The position numbers and the translations under genes are program-made. Of a DNA stretch of 64,000 nt, positions 28,908 through 38,842 are shown piece by piece. The notes beneath the pieces are model-generated. The model worked only from the letters and a program-made list of their open reading frames with translations, made no database searches and had not been told where the DNA came from. Source of the DNA: Streptomyces griseorubiginosus (GTDB lineage Bacteria; Actinomycetota; Actinomycetes; Streptomycetales; Streptomycetaceae); the NCBI RefSeq assembly GCF_001514195.1, contig NZ_KQ948735.1, positions 311,172 to 375,171 of the forward strand, read 5' to 3'. The first letter of the stretch is position 1. Every line of letters starts with the position of its first letter.

Positions 28908-29306
28908 ATGGCTGAGCATCCGCATGCGGCGCTTGTACGCAAAGGGTTCGAGGCGTTCACCCGAGGGGACATGGACACCCTGCGGGAGTTGATCGCGAAG
29001 GACGCCACGCACCATGTGCCCGGTAGTCACCCGCTCTCGGGGGACTTCAAGGGGCAGGACGCGATCATCGACATGTACCAGAGGATCGGGGAGGCCACCG
29101 GCGGCTCGATGCGGCTCGAGATGCTGGGGATCGCCGTCGACGGGCGCGGCCACGCGGTCGGCATGTGCCGGATCACCGCGGAGCGCAAGGGCCGGCGCCT
29201 GGACGACACGGGATGCATCGTCTTCCGGATCGTCGGGGACAAGGTCACCGACCTCGACGAGTGCGTCGAGGACATCGACAAGAGCAACGAGTTCTGGGCC
29301 GACTGA
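28908..29306 (+). CDS. NTF2-like/SnoaL-like protein (132 aa)
   Basis: Small alpha+beta-barrel protein: KGFEAFTRGDMDTLRELIAKDATHHVPGSHPLSGDFKG is typical of the SnoaL-like/nuclear transport factor 2 fold, followed by VFRIVGDKVTDLDECVEDIDKSNEFW. Members range from cyclases and isomerases to binding proteins, so no reaction is assigned. ATG 28908 has GGAAAGGTGG upstream. It is transcribed toward rpsT. Confidence 0.82.
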   Translation: MAEHPHAALVRKGFEAFTRGDMDTLRELIAKDATHHVPGSHPLSGDFKGQDAIIDMYQRIGEATGGSMRLEMLGIAVDGRGHAVGMCRITAERKGRRLDDTGCIVFRIVGDKVTDLDECVEDIDKSNEFWAD

Positions 29307-29312
29307 ACACCG

Positions 29313-29364
29313 AAGGCCCCGATGCCGTCGTCCTGGGGAAGGGCGAGGGCGTCGGGGCCTCGGT
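29313..29364 (+). terminator. Terminator between the NTF2-like gene and rpsT
   Basis: Long imperfect stem: CCGAAGGCCCCGATGCC pairs with GGGCGTCGGGGCCTCGG around a ~20-nt loop. It lies 7 bp past the NTF2-like stop. The rest of the gap to rpsT holds a weaker GC-rich hairpin near 29450. Confidence 0.6.
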
Positions 29365-29490
29365 TCAAGCTTTCGGAGACCACGCCCGCGTGGCGAACGC
29401 AGGCCGCGCGTGGCTCCTGGGTGCCGGTCGGGAGCGGATGAGAGAGGGCCCGCTCGGGTCCTTCCGGCGTCAGATCAGAAGAGGGAGGCC

Positions 29491-29751
29491 TTAGAGGGCC
29501 GCGACCTTCGAAGCAAGCGCCGACTTCTTGTTGGCGGCCTGGTTCTTGTGGATGACGCCCTTGGAGACGGCCTTGTCGAGCGCACGCGCAGCAGCGCGCT
29601 GGTACTCGGTGGCCTTCTCGACGTCACCCGCGGCAGCGGCCTCGCGGGCCTTGCGGATCGCGGTCTTCAGAGAGGACTTGACGGCCTTGTTGCGCAGCCG
29701 GGCCTTCTCGTTGGTCTTGTTCCGCTTGATCTGGGACTTGATGTTCGCCAC
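29491..29751 (-). CDS. rpsT: 30S ribosomal protein S20
   Basis: 86-residue basic helical protein of the small subunit. Family pattern: [21 protein letters not shown] at the start, [14 protein letters not shown], and [19 protein letters not shown] near the end. GTG 29751 with AGAGG about 8 bases upstream. Monocistronic, divergent from lepA. Confidence 0.97.
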   Translation of the reverse strand: MANIKSQIKRNKTNEKARLRNKAVKSSLKTAIRKAREAAAAGDVEKATEYQRAAARALDKAVSKGVIHKNQAANKKSALASKVAAL

Positions 29752-29981
29752 GAATGAGCCTCTACAGGTTCAGGCACGGGACCATGCTGGACCCGTACCG
29801 GTGATTTTCAGAGTGTGTGCCTCGCGCTGAGAGGGCATGAGACACAGCTGCCCAGACTACCAGCGGCCCCGCACGTGGCCCAAACCGGTCGCCGGTCCCC
29901 GCCCGTGGGACCATGGAGGCTACGTATCGATCCGACCCGAGACCGCAGACACTGCGGACGCCTCAAGAATCAGGACCCTGC

Positions 29982-31850
29982 GTGCCCGCGATCCCCAGCC
30001 ACGTGCCCGAGCCGAGCCGTACCGACCCGGCTCTGATCCGCAACTTCTGCATCATCGCGCACATCGACCACGGCAAGTCCACGCTCGCCGACCGGATGCT
30101 CCAGCTGACCGGTGTGGTCGAGCAGCGCCAGATGCGCGCTCAGTACCTCGACCGCATGGACATCGAGCGCGAACGCGGAATCACGATCAAGTCGCAGGCG
30201 GTGCGTCTGCCGTGGGCTCCGACCCACGACAAGGACAGCACGCACATCCTCAACATGATCGACACCCCCGGGCACGTCGACTTCACCTACGAGGTCTCGC
30301 GGTCGCTCGCCGCCTGTGAGGGCACCGTCCTCCTCGTCGACGCCGCCCAGGGCATCGAGGCCCAGACCCTCGCCAACCTGTACCTGGCGATGGAGAACGA
30401 CCTCACGATCATCCCCGTGCTGAACAAGATCGACCTGCCGGCCGCGCAGCCCGAGAAGTTCGCCGAGGAGCTCGCGAACCTCGTCGGCTGCGACCCGTCC
30501 GACGTCCTCAAGGTCTCCGCCAAGACCGGGCTCGGTGTCGACGCGCTCCTCGACCGGGTCGTCAAGGACGTCCCGGCCCCGGTCGGTGTCGCCGACGCCC
30601 CCGCCCGCGCGATGATCTTCGACTCGGTCTACGACTCCTACCGCGGTGTCGTGACGTACGTCCGTGTCATCGACGGTCAGCTCAACAAGCGCGAGCGCAT
30701 CAAGATGATGTCGACCGGCGCCACCCACGAGCTGCTGGAGATCGGCACCAACTCGCCCGAGATGCTGGGCGCCGACGGTCTCGGAGTCGGTGAGGTGGGC
30801 TACCTCATCACCGGTGTGAAGGACGTCCGCCAGTCCAAGGTCGGTGACACCGTCACCAGCCAGCAGAAGGGGGCCACGGAAGCCCTGGGCGGGTACAAGG
30901 ACCCCAAGCCCATGGTCTTCTCCGGCCTGTATCCGCTGGACGGCTCCGACTACCCCGAGCTGCGCGAGGCCCTGGACAAGCTCCAGCTCAACGACGCCGC
31001 CCTCGTCTACGAGCCGGAGACCTCCGCGGCCCTCGGCTTCGGCTTCCGTGTCGGCTTCCTCGGCCTGCTGCACCTCGACGTGATCCGTGAGCGCCTGGAG
31101 CGCGAGTTCGGGCTCGACCTGATCGCGACCGCGCCCAACGTGGTCTACCGGGTCGTGATGGAGGACGGCACCGAGCACACCGTCACCAACCCGAGCGAGT
31201 TCCCCGAGGGCAAGATCAACGAGGTGTACGAGCCCGTCGTACGCGCCACGATCCTCGCCCCGACCGAGTTCATCGGCTCGATCATGGAGCTGTGCCAGAC
31301 CCGGCGCGGCACCCTGCTCGGCATGGACTACCTCTCCGAGGACCGCGTCGAGATCCGCTACACGCTGCCGCTCGCGGAGATCGTCTTCGACTTCTTCGAC
31401 CAGTTGAAGTCCAAGACGCGCGGTTACGCCTCGCTGGACTACGAGCCCACCGGTGAGCAGACGTCGTCCCTGGTCAAGGTCGACATCCTGCTGCACGGCG
31501 ACAAGGTCGACGCCTTCTCCGCGATCACCCACAAGGACGCGGCCTACGCCTACGGAGTGCGGCTCGTCGCCAAGCTGCGCGAGCTCATCCCACGGCAGGC
31601 CTTCGAGGTGCCGATCCAGGCCGCCATCGGCTCCCGGGTCATCGCCCGCGAGACCATCCGCGCCATCCGCAAGGACGTCCTCGCCAAGTGCTACGGCGGT
31701 GACATCTCCCGTAAGCGGAAGCTGCTGGAGAAGCAGAAGGAAGGCAAGAAGCGGATGAAGATGGTGGGTTCCGTGGAGGTTCCGCAGGAGGCCTTCATCG
31801 CCGTCCTCTCCAGCGATGACAGCGCGGGATCGGGCAAGGGCAAGAAGTAA
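29982..31850 (+). CDS. lepA: Elongation factor 4 (LepA)
   Basis: Ribosome-associated GTPase. The G-domain motifs are AHIDHGKST (~residues 26-34), switch [10 protein letters not shown] and NKIDLP. The C-terminal domain includes [29 protein letters not shown], the LepA-specific end. GTG 29982 gives 622 residues, the usual length; the frame extends to 29913 without conserved sequence. AGGACC precedes the GTG. Confidence 0.96.
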   Translation: MPAIPSHVPEPSRTDPALIRNFCIIAHIDHGKSTLADRMLQLTGVVEQRQMRAQYLDRMDIERERGITIKSQAVRLPWAPTHDKDSTHILNMIDTPGHVDFTYEVSRSLAACEGTVLLVDAAQGIEAQTLANLYLAMENDLTIIPVLNKIDLPAAQPEKFAEELANLVGCDPSDVLKVSAKTGLGVDALLDRVVKDVPAPVGVADAPARAMIFDSVYDSYRGVVTYVRVIDGQLNKRERIKMMSTGATHELLEIGTNSPEMLGADGLGVGEVGYLITGVKDVRQSKVGDTVTSQQKGATEALGGYKDPKPMVFSGLYPLDGSDYPELREALDKLQLNDAALVYEPETSAALGFGFRVGFLGLLHLDVIRERLEREFGLDLIATAPNVVYRVVMEDGTEHTVTNPSEFPEGKINEVYEPVVRATILAPTEFIGSIMELCQTRRGTLLGMDYLSEDRVEIRYTLPLAEIVFDFFDQLKSKTRGYASLDYEPTGEQTSSLVKVDILLHGDKVDAFSAITHKDAAYAYGVRLVAKLRELIPRQAFEVPIQAAIGSRVIARETIRAIRKDVLAKCYGGDISRKRKLLEKQKEGKKRMKMVGSVEVPQEAFIAVLSSDDSAGSGKGKK

Positions 31851-31994
31851 CCGCGGGTTACACCCGGTTACGGGCCGAATCGGATGGAAAGGGGTCCGTC
31901 GTGCGAAAGTGCGGCGGGCCCCTACGCGTGCGTAACGTCGCGCTCTGTAGGAAGTGACAGGCCGCCGCCCCTTACGAACGGGTCGGCCGCGCTT

Positions 31995-32033
31995 TACTCT
32001 GATCTCTGCTCGATAGTTACTCGCGAGTTAAAC
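31995..32033 (+). promoter_or_regulatory. Promoter and operator candidate of the acyl-CoA synthetase gene
   Basis: A TACTCT -10-like box (31995-32000) is followed 18 bp later by the perfect 10-bp palindrome ACTCGCGAGT (32019-32028), flanked by TT and TAA. A palindrome just downstream of a transcript start suits a repressor, possibly TetR-type. The regulator is not in the window. Confidence 0.45.
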
Positions 32034-32086
32034 AACAGCCGCAACCAGAGCCAGCCGCCGCACTGTCGCGGGCCCCGGAGGATGTC

Positions 32087-33961
32087 GTGAGCGACACACA
32101 GACACTGATCGAGAACCGTCCGCCGAGTGTGGCGAGCCTCTTCCTGGAGCGCGTGGCGAGCACACCGGAAGCCGAGGCGTACCGCTACCCGGTGCCGGCG
32201 GCCTCGGGCGAGGGCCCGGACGAGTGGAAGTCGCTCAGCTGGGCGCAGGCCGCGGAGCGGGTGCACGCCATCGCCGCCGGACTGATCGAGCTGGGGGTGC
32301 AGCCCGAGCAGCGGGTCGCCCTCGCCTCCTCGACCCGGCTCGACTGGATCCTCGCGGACCTCGGCATCATGTGCGCCGGCGCCGCCACGACCACGATCTA
32401 CCCGCAGACCAACGCCGACGAGTCGGCGTTCATCCTCTCCGACTCCGAGAGCCGGGTGCTGATCGCGGAGGACGCGGCGCAGCTCGCCAAGGCGGTCGAG
32501 AAGCGCGGTGAGCTGCCCGCGCTGACGAACGTCGTGGTGATCGACTCCGCCGGTGTCGAGACCAGCGACTTCGTCCTCACCCTGGCCGAGCTGGAGGCCC
32601 GGGGCACCGCCCGCCTGGAGAAGGACCCCGACCTGATCAAGGAGCGGGTCGGCGCGATCACCAAGGACCAGCTCGCGACCCTGATCTACACCTCCGGCAC
32701 CACGGGCCGTCCCAAGGGCGTACGGCTGCCGCACGACAACTGGTCCTACATGGCGAAGGCGATCGCCGCGACCGGACTGGTCGGCCCCGAGGACGTGCAG
32801 TACCTGTGGCTGCCCCTCGCCCATGTCTTCGGCAAGGTGCTCACCTCCGGGCAGATCGAGGTCGGTCACGTCACCGCCGTCGACGGCCGAGTCGACAAGA
32901 TCATCGAGAACCTCCCGGTCGTCAAGCCGACCTACATGGCCGCCGTGCCGCGCATCTTCGAGAAGGTCTACAACGGGGTCGCCGCGAAGGCCCGTGCGGG
33001 CGGTGGCGCCAAGTACAAGATCTTCCAGTGGGCCGCCGAGGTGGGGCGCGCCTACGCCAAGGAGAGCCAGGACAACTTCCGGCGGACCGGGGTCGCCTCC
33101 GCGTCCTTCGGGCTGAGCGCCAAGCACAAGGTCGCCGACGCGCTGGTCTTCGCGAAGATCCGGGAGGCGTTCGGCGGGAACCTGCGGGCCTGTGTCTCCG
33201 GGTCCGCCGCGCTCGCCCCGGAGATCGGCTACTTCTTCTCCGGCGCCGGCATCCACATCCTCGAGGGCTACGGCCTCACGGAGTCCTCGGCGGCCTCCTT
33301 CGTCAACCCGGGCGAGGCCTACCGCACCGGCACGGTCGGCAAGCCGCTGCCCGGCACGGAGGTCCGCATCGCCGACGACGGGGAGATCCTGCTGCGCGGC
33401 CCCGGGATCATGGAGGGCTACCACGGGCTGCCCGAGAAGACGGCGGAGGTGCTGGAGGCCGACGGGTGGTTCCACACCGGGGACATCGGCGAGCTGTCGC
33501 CCGACGGGTACCTGCGGATCACCGACCGCAAGAAGGACCTCATCAAGACGTCCGGCGGCAAGTACATCGCGCCCGCCGAGGTCGAGGGACAGTTCAAGGC
33601 GGTGTGCCCGTACGTGTCCAACATCCTCGTGCACGGGGCGGACCGGAACTTCTGCACCGCGCTCATCGCGCTGGACGAGGTGTCGATCCTGGAGTGGGCC
33701 AAGGAGAACGGGCTCGAAGGGAAGTCGTACGCGGAGGTCGTCGCCGCGCCCGTGACCGTGTCCATGGTCGAGGGGTATGTGAAGCAGCTCAACGAGGGGC
33801 TTCAGCGGTGGCAGACGATCAAGAAGTTCCGGTTGCTGCCGCGGGATCTGGATGTGGAGCACGGGGAGATCACGCCGAGTCTGAAGCTGAAGCGGCCTGT
33901 TGTTGAGCGGGAGTACAAGGCGCTGATCGAGGAGATGTACGCGGGGTCTCGGGAGGCCTAG
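32087..33961 (+). CDS. Long-chain acyl-CoA synthetase (AMP-dependent, 624 aa)
   Basis: Activates fatty acids to acyl-CoA via acyl-adenylate. The AMP-binding motif is YTSGTTGRPKGVRLPHDN (~residue 200), with GYGLTESSA (~395) and the TGDIGELSPDGYLRITDRKKDLIKTSGGKYIAP C-terminal hinge region. GTG 32087 follows CCGGAGGATGTC. It is preceded by a ~235-bp gap containing the palindrome above, suggesting fatty-acid-responsive control. FadD-like; chain length preference cannot be read. Confidence 0.92.
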   Translation: MSDTQTLIENRPPSVASLFLERVASTPEAEAYRYPVPAASGEGPDEWKSLSWAQAAERVHAIAAGLIELGVQPEQRVALASSTRLDWILADLGIMCAGAATTTIYPQTNADESAFILSDSESRVLIAEDAAQLAKAVEKRGELPALTNVVVIDSAGVETSDFVLTLAELEARGTARLEKDPDLIKERVGAITKDQLATLIYTSGTTGRPKGVRLPHDNWSYMAKAIAATGLVGPEDVQYLWLPLAHVFGKVLTSGQIEVGHVTAVDGRVDKIIENLPVVKPTYMAAVPRIFEKVYNGVAAKARAGGGAKYKIFQWAAEVGRAYAKESQDNFRRTGVASASFGLSAKHKVADALVFAKIREAFGGNLRACVSGSAALAPEIGYFFSGAGIHILEGYGLTESSAASFVNPGEAYRTGTVGKPLPGTEVRIADDGEILLRGPGIMEGYHGLPEKTAEVLEADGWFHTGDIGELSPDGYLRITDRKKDLIKTSGGKYIAPAEVEGQFKAVCPYVSNILVHGADRNFCTALIALDEVSILEWAKENGLEGKSYAEVVAAPVTVSMVEGYVKQLNEGLQRWQTIKKFRLLPRDLDVEHGEITPSLKLKRPVVEREYKALIEEMYAGSREA

Positions 33962-34010
33962 CGCGTGAGCGGAGGGGTGGCGGGGGCTGCTTGGCGGCTT
34001 GCGGTCCGTT

Positions 34011-34044
34011 GTGGCTTGTCGCGCAGTTCCCCGCGCCCCTAAAG
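34011..34044 (+). repeat. Interspersed palindromic repeat, copy B (short form)
   Basis: GTGGCTTGTCGCGCAGTTCC then CCGCGCCCCTAAAGG, 50 bp after the acyl-CoA synthetase stop and just past the 3' end of the converging response regulator. Confidence 0.6.
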
Positions 34045-34052
34045 GAACAATC

Positions 34053-34598
34053 TCACCGCTTCTCCAGGAGGTGCCGGAGTTCCTTCACCTGGGTGCGCTG
34101 AGCCTCCGTCAATTCGTCCTCCAGGGACGCCAGTCGCTTGCTCACCTCCTCGTAGTCCGACCGCTGCCGGGCCAGTAGCCGCTCCAGCTGCTGGTTCTTG
34201 CGGTGCAGGTCCAGGAAGACGGTGACCTTCGCTCGTAGCACCCAGGGGTCGAACGGCTTGGTCAGGTAGTCCGCCGCGCCGGTCGCGTAGCCGCGGAAGG
34301 CGTAGCCGGAGTCGTCCTCCGCTCCCGTCAGGAAGATGATCGGGACGTCCTTCGTCTGGTCCAGGCGCTTGATGTTGGCGGCGGTCTCGAAGCCGTCCAT
34401 GCCCGGCATCCGCACGTCCAGGAGGACCAGGGCGAACCGGCGGCGGAGCAGGGCCTTCATCGCCTCCTCTCCCGAACGGGCGCGTACCAGTGGTTCGTTG
34501 AGGGACCCGAGGACCGCCTCCAGCGCTGTCAGGTTGTCCTCCATGTCGTCGACCAGGAGGATGCCGGCACCGTCGTCGGTCGTTGCCTCAGTGCTCAT
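34053..34598 (-). CDS. Response regulator with C-terminal coiled coil (181 aa)
   Basis: Receiver domain: acidic pocket DDMEDN, phospho-acceptor Asp in LVLLDVRMPGMDGFE (~residue 60), Thr in IIFLTGAED and Lys in DYLTKPFDPW. Instead of a DNA-binding domain the last ~60 residues form a coiled coil (LERLLARQRSDYEEVSKRLASLEDEL). It lies 14 bp downstream of the hybrid kinase, so the two are co-transcribed. The architecture is like OsaB of S. coelicolor. Confidence 0.88.
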   Translation of the reverse strand: MSTEATTDDGAGILLVDDMEDNLTALEAVLGSLNEPLVRARSGEEAMKALLRRRFALVLLDVRMPGMDGFETAANIKRLDQTKDVPIIFLTGAEDDSGYAFRGYATGAADYLTKPFDPWVLRAKVTVFLDLHRKNQQLERLLARQRSDYEEVSKRLASLEDELTEAQRTQVKELRHLLEKR

Positions 34599-34611
34599 GT
34601 GACTGCCTCAT

Positions 34612-37600
34612 TCAGTCGTCGGTGGGCCGGACCACGGCTTCCTCGGCGTCGGTCCGCTCCTCCGTCTCCGTGCCCTCGGGGTCGAGGAGGGCGCAGACGA
34701 CGGTCAGGAGCTGGTCGACGTCCACCGGCTTCGGTACGTAGTCGTTGGCGCCGCGCGCGATGGACTTCTCGCGGTCCCCGGGCATCGCCTTCGCGGTGAG
34801 CGCGACGATGGGCAGTCCGGCCCAGCGGGCGGTGCGGCGGATGGCGGCGATGGTCTCGTAGCCGTCCATCTCCGGCATCATGATGTCCATCAGGACGAGT
34901 TCGACGTCCGGGTTGCGCTCCAGGGTCTCGATGCCCTCGCGGCCGTTCTCCGCGTACAGCACCGGCATGCCGACCCGGCCCAGCACATGGGTGAGCGCGA
35001 AGACGTTGCGGATGTCGTCGTCCACGATCAACACCCTTCGCCCGGACAGCACTTGGCCCGCCCGTCCGGTCTGCCACGCCTCCAGCCTGGTGGGCGCGGG
35101 CCAGGAGTCCTCGGCGTCGTGGGCGGTCGGGTAGGGCTCGCCGGCCAGGTCGTCGGGGTCGGGCAGGGCGCGGTCCTCGGCGGTCGGGCCGGTGGCCGAG
35201 TGCCCGGGGCTGACCACCGGGACGTAGAGCGTGAAGGTGGAGCCCTTGCCGGGTTCGCTCTCTGCGACGATACGACCGCCCAGCAGACCCGCGATCTCGC
35301 GGCTGATGGAGAGGCCGAGCCCGGTCCCGCCGTACTTGCGGTTGGTGGTGCCGTCGGCCTGCTGGAACGCCTCGAAGATCACCGGGAGTTTCTCCCGCGC
35401 GATGCCGATGCCGGTGTCGGACACCGCGAACGCGATGACGTCGTCGCTGTCGCGGACGTACCGGTGCTCGGGGTCCTTGATGCGGTTGACCCGCAGCTCG
35501 ACCCGGCCGCTGGCGGTGAACTTGATCGCGTTGGAGAGCAGGTTGCGCAGGATCTGCTGGAGGCGCTGCTCGTCGGAGTACATCTCGCGCGGTACGGCCT
35601 CGCCGACCGCCACCTCGAAGGCGAGCCCCCGGTCCAGGGTGAGCGGGCGGAAGGTGGCGTGGACGTAGTCGAGCAGCTTGATGAGCGGCAGCTTCTTCGG
35701 GCGTACGTCCATCCGGCCGGCCTCGATCTTCGACAGGTCGAGGATGTCGTTGATCAGTTGGAGGAGGTCGCTGCCCGACCGGTGGATCGTCGTCGCGAAC
35801 TGCACCTCCTGGTCGGAGAGATGGCCGTCCGGGTTGTCGGAGAGCAGCCTGGCCAGGATCAGCAGGGAGTTCAGCGGGGTGCGCAGTTCATGGGACATGT
35901 TCGCCAGGAACTCCGACTTGTACTGCGAGGAGGTGGCCAACAGGGCGGCCTTGTCCTCCAGTTCGGCGTTCGAGCGCTGCAACTCCGCCTGCTGCATCTG
36001 GAGTTCGTCGGAGCGCTCCTGGAGCTGCATCGCCAGGCGCTGGGACTCGCCGAGCAGGGACTCGGTGCGGGAGTTGGCGATGATGGTGTTGATGGCCACG
36101 CCGATGGTGTTCACGAACTGGTCGAAGAACGCCAGGTGGACGTCGGAGAAGCGGGAGAAGGAGGCGAGTTCGATGACGCCCAGGAGCTTGTCCTCGAAGA
36201 GGATCGGGATGATGACGACACTGCTCGGGGCGGCCTCGCCCAGCCCGCTGTTGATCTTGATGTAGTCCGGCGGGGCCTCCTCCACCAGGATCCGCTTCTT
36301 CTCACGGGCCGCCTGCCGGACCAGACCGTGCACCGGCATGCCCCCGGTGTCGACGGTCGCGCCCTGCGCCGAGCCGTAGCCCGCGATGAACGCCAGTCCC
36401 TTCGCGGGAACGGTGGTGCGCAGCGAGGACCCGTCCTCGTCCGGGTCCGCGAGGAAGAAGGCGCCGTACTGCGCGTTCACCAGCGGGGTCAGCTCGCGCA
36501 GGATCAGGTCGGCGACCTCCATCAGGTCCCGGTGGCCCTGCATCAGGGCGGCCAGACGCGCGAGGTTGGACTCCAGCCAGTCCTTGGCGCGGGTCGTCTC
36601 GCGCAGGTTGGCCACCATCAGGTTGATGTTGTCCTTCAGCTCGGCGACCTCGCCGCGTGCCTCCACCGTGATCGAGCGGGACATGTCGCCCTGGGCCACC
36701 GCGGAGGCCACCTCGGCGATCGCGCGGACCTGGGTGGTCAGGTTGGAGGCGAGTTCGTTCACGTTGGTCGTCAGGCGCTTCCAGGTGCCGTACACGCCCT
36801 CGACCCGTGCCTGGCCACCGAGTTGGCCCTCGGAGCCGACCTCGCGGGCCACGCGGGTCACCTCGGAGGAGAACGAGGAGAGCGTGTCGACCATGGTGTT
36901 GATGGCGGTCTTCAGCTCCAGGATCTCGCCGCGCGCGTCCACGTCGATCTTCTTGGAGAGGTCGCCGTTGGCCACGGCGGTGGTCACCTGGGCGATGTTG
37001 CGGACCTGCGAAGTGAGGTTGTCCGCCATGTAGTTGACGTTGTCCGTCAGGTCCCGCCAGACGCCGGAGACGCCCAGCACCTGGGCGCGGCCGCCGAGTC
37101 GGCCGTCGGTGCCGACCTCGCGGGCCACGCGGGTCACCTCGTCGGCGAAGGCGCGCAGTTGCTCCACCATCGTGTTGACGGTGTCCTTCAGTTCGAGGAT
37201 CTCGCCGCGCGCGTCGACGGTGATCTTCTTGGAGAGGTCGCCGTTGGCCACGGCCGTGGTCACCTGGGCGATGTTCCGCACCTGTGACGTCAGGTTCAGG
37301 GCCATGAAGTTGACGTTGTCGGTGAGGTCCTTCCAGACGCCCGAGACGCCCCGCACCTGCGCCTGGCCGCCGAGGTTTCCCTCGGTGCCGACTTCGCGGG
37401 CGACGCGGGTGACCTCGTCGGCGAAGGCGGAGAGCTGGTCGACCATGGTGTTGATGGTCGACTTCAGCTCCAGGATCTCGCCCTTCGCCTCCACGGTGAT
37501 CTTCTTGCCGAGGTCGCCCTGGGCGACGGCGGTCGACACCAGGGCGATGTTGCGGACCTGCGAAGTGAGGTTGTCGGCCATGAAGTTGACGTTGTCGGTG

Positions 37601-38742
37601 AGGTCCTTCCAGACGCCCGACACACCCCGCACCTGGGCCCGGCCGCCGAGGTTTCCCTCGGTGCCGACTTCGCGGGCGACGCGGGTGACCTCGTCGGCGA
37701 AGGCGGAGAGCTGGTCGACCATGGTGTTGATCGTCGACTTCAGCTCCAGGATCTCGCCCTGGGCGTCCACGGTGATCTTCTGGGACAGGTCGCCGTTGGC
37801 CACCGCGGTGGTGACCTGGGCGATGTTCCGGACCTGGGACGTCAGGTTCGAGGCCATGAAGTTGACGTTGTCCGTGAGGTCCTTCCAGACCCCGGAGACG
37901 CCCCGCACCTGGGCCCGGCCGCCCAACTGCCCCTCGGTGCCCACCTCGCGGGCGACACGGGTGACCTCGTCGGCGAAAGCGGAGAGCTGGTCGACCATCG
38001 TGTTCACGGTCAGCTTCAGTTCGAGCAGCTCGCCGGTCGCCTCGACGGTGACCGTGCGGGTCAGGTCGCCGCGGGCCACCGCCGTGGTCACCAGGGCGAT
38101 GTCCCGGACCTGGGCGGTCAGCCGGGACGCCATGGTGTTGACCGCCTCGGTCACGTCCCGCCAACTGCCCGACAGGCCGGTCACCTTGGCCCTGCCGCCC
38201 AGCCGGCCCTCGGTGCCCACCTCTCGGGCCACCCGGGTCACCTCGCCGGTGAACAGGGAGAGCTGGTCGACCATCTTGTTCACGGCCCGGCCGAGCCGCC
38301 GCAGATCACCGCGCAGTTGGCGGTTGCCGTCGTGCAGGTCCACGCGCTGGGTCAGATCGCCACCGGCGACCGCGTCCAGGACCCGGGTCGCGTTGGCGGC
38401 CGGGGCCACCAGGGCGTCGAGCAGCTGGTTCACGTCGTTGACCCGGGAGGTCCAGGTGCCCTGCCCGGGGCTGGGGGAGAGCCGCTCGTCGAGCCGGCCG
38501 TGCCGCACCAGCTCGCGCTTCACCCGGTTGACCTCACCGGTGAAGTGGATGTTGCGGTCGACGAGTTGATTGAAGACGGCCGTCAGTTCGGCCACGATCC
38601 CGTCGCCGGACTCCGGCATCCGGCGGAAGTCGCCGTCCCGGGCAGCGGTCATTGCGGCGAGCAGAGGGCGCAGGTCCGATGCTCGAATCCAGGCTTCTTT
38701 CTGTCCTTCTTCGAACACAGGCGTACCACTGTTCTCACTCAT
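34612..38742 (-). CDS. Soluble HAMP-array hybrid sensor histidine kinase (1376 aa)
   Basis: ATG 38742. There is no membrane span or signal peptide. After a divergent N-terminal HAMP-like region (~40-90) come seven HAMP units (~110-715), each with a AVANGDL-type core and a conserved [12 protein letters not shown] connector in ~92-residue repeats. Next are a GAF domain (~740-900), HisKA with [10 protein letters not shown] (His ~949), HATPase_c (N-box NLLSNAIKF, ~1065) and a C-terminal receiver (Asp in DIMMPEMDG, ~1287). It is an OsaA-type cytosolic hybrid kinase. The receiver-only partner is the next gene. Confidence 0.92.
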   Translation of the reverse strand: MSENSGTPVFEEGQKEAWIRASDLRPLLAAMTAARDGDFRRMPESGDGIVAELTAVFNQLVDRNIHFTGEVNRVKRELVRHGRLDERLSPSPGQGTWTSRVNDVNQLLDALVAPAANATRVLDAVAGGDLTQRVDLHDGNRQLRGDLRRLGRAVNKMVDQLSLFTGEVTRVAREVGTEGRLGGRAKVTGLSGSWRDVTEAVNTMASRLTAQVRDIALVTTAVARGDLTRTVTVEATGELLELKLTVNTMVDQLSAFADEVTRVAREVGTEGQLGGRAQVRGVSGVWKDLTDNVNFMASNLTSQVRNIAQVTTAVANGDLSQKITVDAQGEILELKSTINTMVDQLSAFADEVTRVAREVGTEGNLGGRAQVRGVSGVWKDLTDNVNFMADNLTSQVRNIALVSTAVAQGDLGKKITVEAKGEILELKSTINTMVDQLSAFADEVTRVAREVGTEGNLGGQAQVRGVSGVWKDLTDNVNFMALNLTSQVRNIAQVTTAVANGDLSKKITVDARGEILELKDTVNTMVEQLRAFADEVTRVAREVGTDGRLGGRAQVLGVSGVWRDLTDNVNYMADNLTSQVRNIAQVTTAVANGDLSKKIDVDARGEILELKTAINTMVDTLSSFSSEVTRVAREVGSEGQLGGQARVEGVYGTWKRLTTNVNELASNLTTQVRAIAEVASAVAQGDMSRSITVEARGEVAELKDNINLMVANLRETTRAKDWLESNLARLAALMQGHRDLMEVADLILRELTPLVNAQYGAFFLADPDEDGSSLRTTVPAKGLAFIAGYGSAQGATVDTGGMPVHGLVRQAAREKKRILVEEAPPDYIKINSGLGEAAPSSVVIIPILFEDKLLGVIELASFSRFSDVHLAFFDQFVNTIGVAINTIIANSRTESLLGESQRLAMQLQERSDELQMQQAELQRSNAELEDKAALLATSSQYKSEFLANMSHELRTPLNSLLILARLLSDNPDGHLSDQEVQFATTIHRSGSDLLQLINDILDLSKIEAGRMDVRPKKLPLIKLLDYVHATFRPLTLDRGLAFEVAVGEAVPREMYSDEQRLQQILRNLLSNAIKFTASGRVELRVNRIKDPEHRYVRDSDDVIAFAVSDTGIGIAREKLPVIFEAFQQADGTTNRKYGGTGLGLSISREIAGLLGGRIVAESEPGKGSTFTLYVPVVSPGHSATGPTAEDRALPDPDDLAGEPYPTAHDAEDSWPAPTRLEAWQTGRAGQVLSGRRVLIVDDDIRNVFALTHVLGRVGMPVLYAENGREGIETLERNPDVELVLMDIMMPEMDGYETIAAIRRTARWAGLPIVALTAKAMPGDREKSIARGANDYVPKPVDVDQLLTVVCALLDPEGTETEERTDAEEAVVRPTDD
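36600..38400. repeat. Near-identical ~276-bp coding repeats in the HAMP array
   Basis: The 92-codon HAMP unit is repeated with high nucleotide identity, especially the four central units (about 36,950-38,060). Such direct repeats can expand or contract by recombination. Confidence 0.7.
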
Positions 38743-38842
38743 GGCGGCCCACTTCGGTAACTCGGCGCTTATGGGCTGGGCCAGTCTGTCACTCTGTCCG
38801 CATTCAGAGGCGCAATCGTCCGAACTGCCCGGGGAGACGGAC

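Noticed and set aside
36386..38569. Plus-strand frames of 215 and 511 codons opposite the HAMP kinase
   Set aside because: They mirror the HAMP DNA repeats in antisense and have Ser/Arg/Thr-rich composition without motifs.
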